Positions 1 through 8,091 of a stretch of 64,000 bases of DNA are shown piece after piece. A model generated the notes under the pieces. That model was not told where the DNA came from. It did not search any database and saw nothing but the letters and a program-made list of their open reading frames with translations. Source of the stretch: an uncultured Bacteroidales bacterium (lineage in GTDB: Bacteria; Bacteroidota; Bacteroidia; Bacteroidales; Bacteroidaceae); contig CADCGD010000004.1 of the NCBI GenBank assembly GCA_902800925.1, positions 48,495-112,494 on the forward strand, written 5' to 3'. Position numbers and translations under genes: made by a program. Each line of letters opens with the position of its first letter. Within the stretch, counting starts at the first letter, position 1.

Positions 1-222
1 AGCCGCAAATTCAAGATTGTCATGTGGGATCTGGTGACGCGCGACTACTCCAAATGGATGACTGCTGCTGACGTGCTGAACAACGTAAAGCGCTATGCCC
101 GCAACGGCAGTATTATCACCTTCCACGACTCATTGAAGAGCATCGAAAAGTTACGCATCGCCCTACCTGCCGCCATTGAGTGGCTCTTGGCCGAGGGGTA
201 CGCTTTCAAGATTTTTGAATAG
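1..222 (+). CDS. Polysaccharide deacetylase-like protein, C-terminal part (cut by window edge)
   Basis: The frame is open from the first base, so the gene begins upstream of the window; about 73 residues are visible. The tail has the pattern seen at the end of NodB-type polysaccharide deacetylases: a strand with FHDS after GSIITF, then a helix ending in LPAAIEWLLAEGYAFKIF. Family knowledge places such enzymes in removal of N-acetyl groups from cell-wall or exopolysaccharide sugars. The metal-binding motifs near the N-terminus are not in view, so activity cannot be judged. It converges on btuC, with a 16-base gap. Confidence 0.6.
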   Translation, partial: SRKFKIVMWDLVTRDYSKWMTAADVLNNVKRYARNGSIITFHDSLKSIEKLRIALPAAIEWLLAEGYAFKIFE

Positions 223-238
223 GAGTGTGTGATTTTGT

Positions 239-1249
239 TTAGTTGCGACGTGCAATGATATAAATGATAACAGGTGCGCCCATAACAGGCGTAACAGCAT
301 TCAAAGGAATGACACCCGACTCACCAGGAAGGAAACAGATGGCATTGCAGACAAGGGCAATGACGGCACCGCAAAGGATGGTGCCTGGCATCAGGATGCG
401 ATGGTCAGCCTGACGGAATAAGAGGTGAGCAATATGGGGCACTGCCAAACCTATGAACATGATAGGACCGCAATAGGCCGTAGTGATGGCGGTCAGCAGA
501 CCAGTAACGATAATCAGCCAGTTGCGTACTCTATGGGTGTTGACACCCAGATTCTCGGCATAGCGTTCGCCCAGGAGCAGGGCGTTGAGGGGCTTTACTA
601 ACAGCAGAGCACCCACAAGTCCTAATACGCACAAAGAGGCGAACAGTGGTATCTGGCTCATGGGCACACCGCCGAAGGAGCCCATACCCCATACCATATA
701 CGACTTGACGCCTTCATCGGTGGCAAAGAAGTTGAGCAACGCCACCACACTATTGGCGATATACCCAATCATGATGCCCACAATGAGCAGCATGACATTA
801 TTGTGTACCATGGTGCTGAACAGGAAGATCAGTCCCATCACAGCCATAGCACCGACAAAGGCGGCAGCAAGGACAGCCATAAAGCCTGTAATGCTGACAG
901 AGCCCACAGAGAGCGAACCTCCTAGGCCGAGCATCACCAATGCCACACCCACACCAGCACCACTGTTGATACCAAAGATGCTGGGGCCTGCCAACGGATT
1001 CTTAAAAGCCGTCTGCAACATCAGACCGCTGACAGCCAGCGAGCCACCGCAGAGCATGGCGGTGATAGCCTGTGGCAGTCGGCTCTCCATAATGATATAC
1101 TGCCAAGAAGGGCGTGCAGCCTCATGTCCCATCACGATGCTGACGACATCTCGGAGCGGTATGGATACCGATCCTACAGCTAAGTTGACAGCCAACAACG
1201 CAACCATCAACAGCGCCAACAGGCAACAGAGAACAACACCTCGCTTCAC
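239..1249 (-). CDS. btuC: FecCD/BtuC-type ABC transporter permease (first copy)
   Basis: This 336-residue, strongly hydrophobic protein has the FecCD family layout of about ten membrane segments. It shows the usual landmarks: SRLPQAITAMLCGGSLAVSG, LAGPSIFGINSGAG and the late motif MFIGLAVPHIAHLLFR. It should form the inner-membrane channel that passes corrinoid from the periplasmic binding protein into the cytoplasm. It is the last gene of the riboswitch-led operon btuB-btuG-btuF-btuC, eight bases after btuF. The usual btuD ATPase does not follow; the next gene is convergent. It is clearly related to the second permease at 7048-8091. The substrate is inferred from the operon. Confidence 0.9.
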   Translation of the reverse strand: MKRGVVLCCLLALLMVALLAVNLAVGSVSIPLRDVVSIVMGHEAARPSWQYIIMESRLPQAITAMLCGGSLAVSGLMLQTAFKNPLAGPSIFGINSGAGVGVALVMLGLGGSLSVGSVSITGFMAVLAAAFVGAMAVMGLIFLFSTMVHNNVMLLIVGIMIGYIANSVVALLNFFATDEGVKSYMVWGMGSFGGVPMSQIPLFASLCVLGLVGALLLVKPLNALLLGERYAENLGVNTHRVRNWLIIVTGLLTAITTAYCGPIMFIGLAVPHIAHLLFRQADHRILMPGTILCGAVIALVCNAICFLPGESGVIPLNAVTPVMGAPVIIYIIARRN

Positions 1250-1257
1250 AATAACCG

Positions 1258-2406
1258 TTACTCTTTCAGTTTCTTATAATAACGCAGCGGAGGCAATCCT
1301 ATTATATCGGGATGCAAAATTTGCAGGAAGTCGCAGAGCAGACGGTCGGGATGGAACGGTGTATCTTCATAGAAATGCGACTGTTCCACATTACATCCAT
1401 AGACCTCATGCTGGCGGAATGCCTTCAACTGACTATAGCCACGATGACCTGACAGCAACTCCTTGTAATCCCAATCGTGGTCGCTGGAGTAGCGTAACAT
1501 CCACACATCAGACTCCCCTCCTCTTTCGAGTACCGTCTCGAAAGGCAGTGACAGCGAACCGCTCTGATTGTCTGTTGCCCACGGATACTGTCCACCAGCA
1601 TCCTGCAGCATCTGACCTATCGTGCTACGGCCGCCAGGCATATACCATACAGAGCCTACCACCTTGTCAACAATGATAGAGCGTCCCTTGCCTGCCTGTG
1701 CAGCCTGTTGTTTCAAGGCAACATAACTGCTGTCTACGTTGTGGAACAAGGCATCGGCCTTGTCGCCGGCACCAAACAGCAAGCCATAGAAGCGCATCCA
1801 TTCGGCACGTGCCAGAGGCGACGTCTCCATATACTCGGCACACTCTATCAATGGGATTCCTATCTCCTCCGTCTTACCATAGCCGCCACTGTTTTCAAAG
1901 GGTGACAGCATGATGACATCGGGCTTCACGTCCATAATCTTCTCGACGATGGGGTTCAAGCCATTGCCACAGTCTACAATGTGACCAGCCTTGATCTGCT
2001 GCTGGATATAAGGCACCTTGATATACTTGGAGTCTGCCACACCCACGATATGACTGCCTACGCCCAGTTCCGTGAGCAAGGCACAGTGAACGGTAGTAAA
2101 GACAGCAGCGCGCTGGACAGGAATCTCGATGACGGTACCGTCGGGGATGTCTGATGTCTGAGGCTTGTTATCTGATGTACGGGGCACAAGATAGTAGCGG
2201 TGAAGCATCTTGCCGGGCTTCCAGGGATTCTTGATGTCGGCAACGACATAGCCGTCGTGCTCAACGATGGTGAGCAGTGACGAATACTTCAGTGCAACGG
2301 TGTCGCCTCCCTCTACAGACAAAGAAGTGTTGTTGCCACCTCGGCACGAGGCCAAGGCGACAACAACGGAAAATAGTATAGATAGTAAGGTTAGTTGCTT
2401 ACTCAT
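1258..2406 (-). CDS. btuF: Periplasmic corrinoid-binding lipoprotein, BtuF-like (first copy)
   Basis: The 382-residue protein begins with a lipoprotein signal ending in the lipobox ALASC (Cys21). The residues after the cysteine are not acidic, which suggests a periplasmic, membrane-tethered position. The body is a type III (helical backbone) solute-binding protein: VQRAAVFTTVHCALLTELG, KPDVIMLSP and the C-terminal HPD region are typical of BtuF/FecB proteins. Its start overlaps the end of btuG by eight bases, so translation is probably coupled. An imperfect TCTGATGT repeat near 2148-2178 lies in frame in a loop (residues TSDNKPQTSD). The B12 role follows from the riboswitch and its neighbours. 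Confidence 0.88.
   Translation of the reverse strand: MSKQLTLLSILFSVVVALASCRGGNNTSLSVEGGDTVALKYSSLLTIVEHDGYVVADIKNPWKPGKMLHRYYLVPRTSDNKPQTSDIPDGTVIEIPVQRAAVFTTVHCALLTELGVGSHIVGVADSKYIKVPYIQQQIKAGHIVDCGNGLNPIVEKIMDVKPDVIMLSPFENSGGYGKTEEIGIPLIECAEYMETSPLARAEWMRFYGLLFGAGDKADALFHNVDSSYVALKQQAAQAGKGRSIIVDKVVGSVWYMPGGRSTIGQMLQDAGGQYPWATDNQSGSLSLPFETVLERGGESDVWMLRYSSDHDWDYKELLSGHRGYSQLKAFRQHEVYGCNVEQSHFYEDTPFHPDRLLCDFLQILHPDIIGLPPLRYYKKLKE
2148..2178. repeat. In-frame TCTGATGT word repeat inside btuF
   Basis: Three imperfect copies of TCTGATGT occur in 31 bases and encode the low-complexity stretch TSDNKPQTSD. The reading frame is kept. It is one of several such word repeats in this window. Confidence 0.5.
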
Positions 2407-3559
2407 ACTTTACGCTCGTTTTGGCAATAATAGCGCACGGGCCTACCCAACAGTCGAATTTAGTGACGAAGGAACCGTCAGCCTTATATTGCTTGACATA
2501 GCCAGGAGTCTTATAGCTAGCCTTACCAGTGTCGGGATCCTTGGAATTAGAAGCAATAAAGACATTGTTGGTAATAGGATCAACACCGATGGTGTTAGGA
2601 TATTCAACTTCCTCACTGGGGGTAAAGGCAGACGTACTGCTGGTTGCTACATCATAAACGGAATAAGACGTACTGTTGAGTCCATAGGGTGAATTGATCA
2701 CATAGATTTTCTTGCCGTCAGAGCACATAGCCGTAGCATCAAGAACCTTGGTAACCTCTCCGTTTTCTGTAACTTTACGAACACCTGCATTAATCTGGGC
2801 ATAAGGAGGATTGTAATCGTATGAACCAGAATCCAGATAGTACAGACTACCATTGATAGCGACAGCAGCTACAGGATTGATGATATCTTCGTTAGAAATC
2901 TTGGTCTCAGCACCTGTTGAGAGGTTAATCTTAGAGATAGTGCCATTGCCCATACCGTAGTTTGAGTTAACCACATAGAGGTTGTTACCAACAATAGCCA
3001 GGCCCTCAGGATAGCCACCTACGGCATAGGTAGCCTTCAGCTGATAGGTGTTTGCGTCGATAACTGCTACAGAACCGTTACCGTTGACAGAGTATGTTGA
3101 CCAGTCAGCACTGGATGTACCATAGTTAGATACATACAATTTACCGTCTTGTGCAATGATGTGACGTGGGTGAGCACCCTGTCCATCGGCCATCAGTTCT
3201 TTAAGTTTAATCTGCTTGATAGACTTCAGGTTATTCTTGTCTACGACCTCAATGGTGTTCTCGTTGTCAACAACGATATACATCTTGTCTTCATACACCA
3301 AAGCATCGTTGGCAGTTAGACCCAACTCACGACCATTGACAGATTTGAAGGCTTGAGCAGTAACCGTTTTAGTTTCGTAGTCATAATAGGTCAGACCTCC
3401 ATTGACAGGAGTAGACATGTTTCCAGAACATACAACGAAAACACCGTTAGTGACATCAACGGGTTTAGGCTCATAGGGAGTCTCATCGTCGCTGCTACAT
3501 GCAACCAAAGCCCATGCTCCAACGAGCAACATAGCTAAACTTAATAAATTCTTTTTCAT
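2399..3559 (-). CDS. btuG: Surface corrinoid-binding beta-propeller lipoprotein, BtuG-like (DUF5074)
   Basis: This 386-residue lipoprotein (lipobox ending at Cys21) is followed by SSDDE, an acidic tail like the Bacteroidota lipoprotein surface-export signal, so it is probably displayed on the cell surface. The rest is a repeating beta-propeller with YncE/DUF5074 features: NGVFVVCSGN at the start, and recurring strands such as LYVVNSNYG and KIYVINSPYG. In Bacteroides, BtuG is a very tight B12 binder that sits on BtuB and feeds it. The position directly after btuB in a cobalamin-riboswitch operon supports the same role. It is 12 bases downstream of btuB and overlaps btuF. Confidence 0.85.
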   Translation of the reverse strand: MKKNLLSLAMLLVGAWALVACSSDDETPYEPKPVDVTNGVFVVCSGNMSTPVNGGLTYYDYETKTVTAQAFKSVNGRELGLTANDALVYEDKMYIVVDNENTIEVVDKNNLKSIKQIKLKELMADGQGAHPRHIIAQDGKLYVSNYGTSSADWSTYSVNGNGSVAVIDANTYQLKATYAVGGYPEGLAIVGNNLYVVNSNYGMGNGTISKINLSTGAETKISNEDIINPVAAVAINGSLYYLDSGSYDYNPPYAQINAGVRKVTENGEVTKVLDATAMCSDGKKIYVINSPYGLNSTSYSVYDVATSSTSAFTPSEEVEYPNTIGVDPITNNVFIASNSKDPDTGKASYKTPGYVKQYKADGSFVTKFDCWVGPCAIIAKTSVKYE

Positions 3560-3571
3560 GTTTGTTGTTTG

Positions 3572-5557
3572 TTAAAATTGGTATTTAATAGAAAACTGAT
3601 AACTTCTGCGAGGCATAGGATAGTGACTCACTATCTCATACTGTTGGTCGAACAAGTTTTTAATATCGGCACGAACCTCCAACGAGTGACGATTCCAATG
3701 CAAATGGTGCCATACAGTCAGTCCATAGTCTTGATAACCTTTTACCAGCGTACCCTCCAAATGGTCATTGGTTGCCCACCGATTGCTGACAAAGGTACCG
3801 TGGAAGCTCATGTTTAGCCAAGGATTCTCATAACTGACAGACATGCTACCCGTATGTTCCGGATAATAAGCAATCTGCTTTCGGTAGTTAGGCGACTCCG
3901 GATTGGTACGGTTCTCTACTTGTTGGTAAGTATAATTGCCCGAAGCTTTCAACTCATGCTTAGGAGCTAACGTCAAAGAGGCAGAACCTGTGACATCCAG
4001 TCCAAACACCTCAACCTTACCTACATTGATACACGTCCATACAAACATATTATGCGGCACAGAGACTATCATGTCGTGTACACGATTGTAATATCCGTCA
4101 GCCGTCATCTGGAAAGACAGACATTGCCAAAGGTCATCATGCCAAGTCATACCTACATTCAACTGGTCTGTTTTCTCTGGCAGCAGGTCAGCACTGCCAT
4201 AGTGGAAATAATAGCTTTCATTGAACGTTGGAGAACGGAAAATGTTCTTGTACGAGGCTCGCACATATAAGTCTTGCTCTGGGAAAACTCGATAGGACAA
4301 TGACAGTGATGGTGACAATTGTCGCATGTCGCGGGCACTCTCACCCTTTTCGGCATGATTGAGATAAAGAGAGTGCAGCAATCTTCCCAACAAGGTCAGT
4401 CGTCCATTGTGATATTTAGCAGTAGCACTTTGGAGTAGCGAATATCGCCACGGATGAACTATCTGTCCCGTATTGCTATTGAGTGAGTTATAGGCATAAT
4501 CTGCTGCATAGTTAAATGCCCAATGGTTATTTGGGCCATACAACACGGCAACGGTTCCCACAGCCTCACGTTGCCAGTAGTCCGACTCACTAGTACTGCC
4601 AAAGTAGGCACCATCTTTATAAATGGATGCCGACCAATTGTATTTGGCTGCTATCTTCAATGCCCACCCACTGGCATTTCGTGTCTGGTACTGCAACTGT
4701 CCGAAAGCATTACGGTCACGCAATGTCTCATTACTTTCATTGGTATAATAGCGTACCTGTCCTGGCAACTGACGATCGTTGTCATAATAGTACAACTTAC
4801 CACTCAAGCGATTCTTGTCGTTGATGTTCCATAAGAAGTTGACCTCACCGTGTCCACTATTCATACGGCTGTTTTTACGCGTATCCTCAGTGACAATAGT
4901 CACATTGCGTAACGTATACGGATATTCATTGTCAGCATAGGTGTATTCTCCTACCACAGACAGCGCCAACCGACTACTCACATTCTGCTCATAACGCATA
5001 AATGGATTCACATAGCCAAAGGAGCCTACTTTCAGCTGTGTCGTCAAATGAGGCTGCAGGTCTTCAGAAGGTACGCGCAACGTCTCAATATGGAGCACTG
5101 CAGGCGTGGAAGACTGACGAGCAGGAATAAAAATGTCATCATTATCGCCCACAACGAGTGACAGATGGTCGACATTATCCAGTGAGTAGCGCGACAGGTC
5201 TATCTCACCACTCTGACACTCTGAGAGCATGACACCATCGTAGCTGACACCCGTATGCTTGGCTCCGAAACCACGCACAGATACTGTCTTCATACCACCC
5301 GCGCCACCATAGTCGCGCAGCGTGATGCCTGGCAGACGGTGCAAGGCATCGGCCATATCGGTCACACCCATCGTCAGCATGTCACGACGGTCCAGTACGT
5401 GCATCGGTGCCGAACTCTGCATCGCACGTTGATGGCGGTCCTTGCTGATGGTGACCTCGCGCAACTGATGCGTCTTGCCAGCAATAGTGTCTGTCTGAGC
5501 GACACTACACAACGGTATGCTGAACAAGATGACAAAAGACCATAATATCTTTTTCAT
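3572..5557 (-). CDS. btuB: TonB-dependent outer-membrane vitamin B12 receptor BtuB
   Basis: The 661-residue protein has a signal peptide (to about residue 21, ending SVAQ), then a plug domain (VLDRRDMLTMGVTDMADALHRLPGITLRDYGG, given here in pieces: VLDRRDML, LPGITL) and a beta-barrel that ends in the aromatic terminus YQFSIKYQF. It is the first gene after the cobalamin riboswitch at 5685-5825, with a 130-base leader. It is followed by btuG, btuF and btuC. TonB receptors of this kind move corrinoids across the outer membrane with energy from TonB-ExbBD. The specificity is inferred from the riboswitch and btuG. Confidence 0.9.
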   Translation of the reverse strand: MKKILWSFVILFSIPLCSVAQTDTIAGKTHQLREVTISKDRHQRAMQSSAPMHVLDRRDMLTMGVTDMADALHRLPGITLRDYGGAGGMKTVSVRGFGAKHTGVSYDGVMLSECQSGEIDLSRYSLDNVDHLSLVVGDNDDIFIPARQSSTPAVLHIETLRVPSEDLQPHLTTQLKVGSFGYVNPFMRYEQNVSSRLALSVVGEYTYADNEYPYTLRNVTIVTEDTRKNSRMNSGHGEVNFLWNINDKNRLSGKLYYYDNDRQLPGQVRYYTNESNETLRDRNAFGQLQYQTRNASGWALKIAAKYNWSASIYKDGAYFGSTSESDYWQREAVGTVAVLYGPNNHWAFNYAADYAYNSLNSNTGQIVHPWRYSLLQSATAKYHNGRLTLLGRLLHSLYLNHAEKGESARDMRQLSPSLSLSYRVFPEQDLYVRASYKNIFRSPTFNESYYFHYGSADLLPEKTDQLNVGMTWHDDLWQCLSFQMTADGYYNRVHDMIVSVPHNMFVWTCINVGKVEVFGLDVTGSASLTLAPKHELKASGNYTYQQVENRTNPESPNYRKQIAYYPEHTGSMSVSYENPWLNMSFHGTFVSNRWATNDHLEGTLVKGYQDYGLTVWHHLHWNRHSLEVRADIKNLFDQQYEIVSHYPMPRRSYQFSIKYQF

Positions 5558-5579
5558 TCAAATGTTTTTTCCAAAAAGT

Positions 5580-5619
5580 GGAGAGACTCCCTGTCTCACG
5601 ACATAAGCCTCTCCGAGAC
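5580..5619 (-). promoter_or_regulatory. Interleaved stems in the btuB expression platform
   Basis: Two short inverted repeats overlap in an interleaved way: GGAGAG at 5580-5585 with CTCTCC at 5609-5614, and GTCTC at 5593-5597 with GAGAC at 5615-5619. They cannot both form as simple hairpins. They lie between the riboswitch aptamer and the btuB start codon, so they could be the on/off switch of the expression platform. This is inference from base pairing only. Confidence 0.4.
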
Positions 5620-5684
5620 TTATATAATAATACACGTATCTCGCCTTACGGACCTAACCCCAGAGGTACAGAAGACGAATGGCA

Positions 5685-5825
5685 CAACAGGCAGGTATTC
5701 TGACTTGCAACCGGGTGGCGAACGTCTTCCCAATAATATCAGTGACATCGTGTTCACACCGCGAATGGCTGCTTACAGCTGCGGGACAGTCGGGGCTTCT
5801 CACCCCATTCCCTAACCTATTGCGG
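5685..5825 (-). ncRNA. Cobalamin riboswitch upstream of btuB
   Basis: Read on the minus strand, this has the main conserved blocks of the adenosylcobalamin/cobalamin riboswitch in order: GGGAAT near the 5' end, GACTGTCCCGCAGCTGTAA, TGTCACTG, GGGAAGACG, and the B12 box AGTCAGAATACCTGCCTG at about 5689-5706. Binding of cobalamin normally lowers expression of the downstream transport genes. It precedes btuB-btuG-btuF-btuC. Confidence 0.95.
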
Positions 5826-5828
5826 GTG

Positions 5829-5836
5829 CAAAATTA
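5829..5836 (-). promoter_or_regulatory. Probable -7 box for the btuB operon
   Basis: TAATTTTG on the minus strand matches the Bacteroidota TAnnTTTG box and lies just upstream of the riboswitch, so transcription would start at the aptamer 5' end. Confidence 0.55.
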
Positions 5837-5879
5837 CAAAAAAAAAGGTAAATGCCATACTTTGAGAGGAAAAATTTTG

Positions 5880-5887
5880 TATCTTTG
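5880..5887 (+). promoter_or_regulatory. -7 box of the second btuF-btuC operon
   Basis: TATCTTTG on the plus strand. The predicted RNA start, near 5892, lies before the ATG at 5909 and excludes any start codon further upstream, such as the in-frame ATG at 5852. This promoter is back to back with the riboswitch promoter. Confidence 0.7.
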
Positions 5888-5908
5888 CACACTGAAGAAA
5901 ATAAAGAA

Positions 5909-7051
5909 ATGAAACCTATGAAGATAAAATTTGGCCGAAGTCTTGTCATTACTATCGTATTGTCGACAATAATAAGTGCCTGTTCTCTCAAAAGCAACCA
6001 GTCATCAACCGACAATAATAAGGATACCGGTTATGGTTCCTCAACAAATATTACAGTAAAGTATGCCACAGGATTTTGTGTGCGAGACACAGCCGGCATT
6101 CGCCTTGTTGATGTTGGCGAAAAGTATCACTTTGCCTTAGTTTCATCAGTCGATGCTGAAGTACCCGATGGCTATACTAAGGTACATGTACCCGTTAAGA
6201 GTACCATCTGCATGACTGCTCTGCAGCTGTCGAACTTTACCATCTTGGATGCCCATGATGTGGTGAAGGGCTTGACGGGCACAAAGAATTTGTTTAACCA
6301 GGATATCCTTGACAGAGTCAATGATGGGCGCATCGTAAAGATTGGCATGGAGGGGAACTTTGATACGGAAATGGTGTTGGCTGCCAATCCTGATATCATT
6401 TTCATATCGCCCTCGAAGCGTGGCGGATATGATGCTATCAAAGAAACTGGTATCACACTAGTACCCCACTTAGGATATCAGGAGCTCAACCCATTAGGGC
6501 AGGCCGAATGGATTAAGTTCGTGAGCATGTTCATCGGTAAAGAAAAAGAAGCCAATGAGGTCTTCGCGGGTATCGAGAATCGCTACAACGACCTAAAGTC
6601 CAAAGTTCAAAGTTCAAAGATGGCAGCACCGAGTGTCTTCAGTGGTGAGATGCATTATGGAAACTGGCACGCTGTGGGCGGAAAGAATTATCTGGCACAG
6701 ATTTTCCGTGATGCTGGGGCACGCTATGTCATCAATGACGAGGAGACTGGCGGTGAGGATTTGGAATTTGAAAAGATGTATTCACTGGCTGCCAATGCTA
6801 CCTACTGGCGTATTCTGAACAGTTATCCTGGTGATTTCTCGTATGAAGCACTGAAAGCCTCGGAACCTCGCAACGAGTTATTCAAGGCATACAAAGAGAA
6901 AAAGGTCATCTACTGTAACATGAAGCAGACGCCGTACTACGAGATATCGCCTGTACAACCTGACGTGCTATTAAAGGACTTCGTAGCAATCTTCCACCCG
7001 GAGTTGGTGGAGGCTGATTACAAACCCACTTTCTATTATCTACTGAAATGA
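5909..7051 (+). CDS. btuF: Periplasmic BtuF-like solute-binding lipoprotein (second copy)
   Basis: The start was set at 5909 because a TATCTTTG promoter box ends at 5887, just upstream; this gives a 380-residue protein beginning MKPMKIKFGR with a lipobox ending ISAC. The fold is the type III solute-binding family: DAHDVVKGLTGTKNLF, NPDIIFISPSKRGGY and the end HPELVEADYKPTFYYL. It is a diverged paralog of the first BtuF copy, sharing the GGY..KETGI and AEWI.F motifs. A loop around 6594-6620 is made of a repeated AAAGTTC word. It overlaps the following permease by four bases (ATGA). No riboswitch precedes it, so it may be expressed when the other operon is repressed, or bind another corrinoid. 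Confidence 0.85.
   Translation: MKPMKIKFGRSLVITIVLSTIISACSLKSNQSSTDNNKDTGYGSSTNITVKYATGFCVRDTAGIRLVDVGEKYHFALVSSVDAEVPDGYTKVHVPVKSTICMTALQLSNFTILDAHDVVKGLTGTKNLFNQDILDRVNDGRIVKIGMEGNFDTEMVLAANPDIIFISPSKRGGYDAIKETGITLVPHLGYQELNPLGQAEWIKFVSMFIGKEKEANEVFAGIENRYNDLKSKVQSSKMAAPSVFSGEMHYGNWHAVGGKNYLAQIFRDAGARYVINDEETGGEDLEFEKMYSLAANATYWRILNSYPGDFSYEALKASEPRNELFKAYKEKKVIYCNMKQTPYYEISPVQPDVLLKDFVAIFHPELVEADYKPTFYYLLK
6594..6620. repeat. In-frame AAAGTTC word repeat inside the second btuF
   Basis: Three to four copies of a 7-base AAAGTTC-like word in tandem encode LKSKVQSSK. The reading frame is kept. No function is apparent. Confidence 0.55.
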
Positions 7052-8091
7052 CCTTTCGGCCACAGATTACACGGATTTCACTGATTTTTCTATTGGTGTT
7101 GGCAATCGTCGTCATGGCCATTGTCAATCTGCTCATAGGCTCGGTCAAGATACCCATGGCGGACATCTGTCGTATCCTACTGGGTGATGATAGTCATGAG
7201 ATATGGACAAACATCATCTGGAAGTCACGACTGCCACAGGCACTGACGGCAATTGTTGCGGGTGCTGGTTTGGCGGTCAGTGGCCTACAGATGCAGACGG
7301 TTTTCCGCAATCCGCTGGCGGGTCCTTCCGTGCTGGGTATCTCGAACGGTTCAGCAATGGGTGTAGCTTTCGTGGTACTACTGTCGGGCAAAATCGGCGG
7401 TGTAGCGCTGAGCCGTCTTGGTTATCTAGGGAATGCAGCTATGAGTATTGCCGCCATCATTGGTGCATTGGCTGTTATGCTGTTAATATTATGGATTGCA
7501 CAGAAGGTAAAAGGTAATGTCACCTTATTAATAATAGGTGTGATGATTGGCTATCTGGCCAATGCCATCATCGGTGTACTGAAATTCCTCAGTCCAGAAG
7601 AGGACGTAAAAGCCTTTGTGGTATGGGGACTTGGTTCGTTCTCAAGGGTGTCGGGTGACGAGATGATACTCTTCGTGGTACTGATGTGTATCCTGCTACC
7701 TTTGACCTGTCTGTTAGTAAAACCTATGAATATTCTGCTATTAGGTGACCGCTATGCAGCCAATCTGGGACTCAACGTAAAACGGGCTCGTATGCTGGTA
7801 ATTATCTCGTCTGGCGTACTGGTAGCTATCGTCACTGCCTATTGCGGACCTATCATGTTCATCGGTTTGGCAGTACCGCATCTGGCGCGTGCCATCTTCC
7901 GCACCAGCGACCACCGTCTGTTGATGCCAGCCACCGCCCTTTGCGGTGCCGTCTTGGCACTGATTTGTAACCTCATTGCCCGTATGCCAGGTTTCGAAGG
8001 TGCCCTACCAGTCAATAGTGTAACAGCTCTTGTTGGTGCCCCCGTTATAGCGAGTGTATTGTTCCGCCGTCGTCAATCAATAGAAGAGTAA
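7048..8091 (+). CDS. btuC: FecCD/BtuC-type ABC transporter permease (second copy)
   Basis: This 347-residue permease has about ten membrane segments and the family signatures SRLPQALTAIVAGAGLAVSG, NPLAGPSVLGISNG and MFIGLAVPHLARAIFR. It starts inside the stop codon of the upstream binding-protein gene (ATGA), so the two are translationally coupled. Its last 47 bases overlap the 3' end of the convergent cbiJ/cbiD gene. The first dozen residues (FRPQITRISLIF) are encoded by a CACAGATTACACGGATTTCA-type word repeat, so part of the N-terminus appears to derive from repeat DNA. No ATPase gene accompanies it. Confidence 0.9.
   Translation: MTFRPQITRISLIFLLVLAIVVMAIVNLLIGSVKIPMADICRILLGDDSHEIWTNIIWKSRLPQALTAIVAGAGLAVSGLQMQTVFRNPLAGPSVLGISNGSAMGVAFVVLLSGKIGGVALSRLGYLGNAAMSIAAIIGALAVMLLILWIAQKVKGNVTLLIIGVMIGYLANAIIGVLKFLSPEEDVKAFVVWGLGSFSRVSGDEMILFVVLMCILLPLTCLLVKPMNILLLGDRYAANLGLNVKRARMLVIISSGVLVAIVTAYCGPIMFIGLAVPHLARAIFRTSDHRLLMPATALCGAVLALICNLIARMPGFEGALPVNSVTALVGAPVIASVLFRRRQSIEE
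7063..7088. repeat. Word repeat at the start of the second btuC
   Basis: Imperfect 9-10 base copies of ACAGATTAC / ACGGATTTC / ACTGATTTT lie in tandem at the 5' end of the gene and encode its cytoplasmic N-terminus. Confidence 0.45.

Noticed and set aside
585-1676. A long open frame (363 codons) on the plus strand opposite btuC and btuF
   Set aside because: It spans the junction of two clear genes on the other strand, has no promoter or recognisable motifs and odd composition; it is a shadow frame.
5852-5908. An upstream ATG that would extend the second btuF by 19 residues
   Set aside because: It lies before the promoter box, and the ATG at 5909 starts a proper lipoprotein signal peptide.
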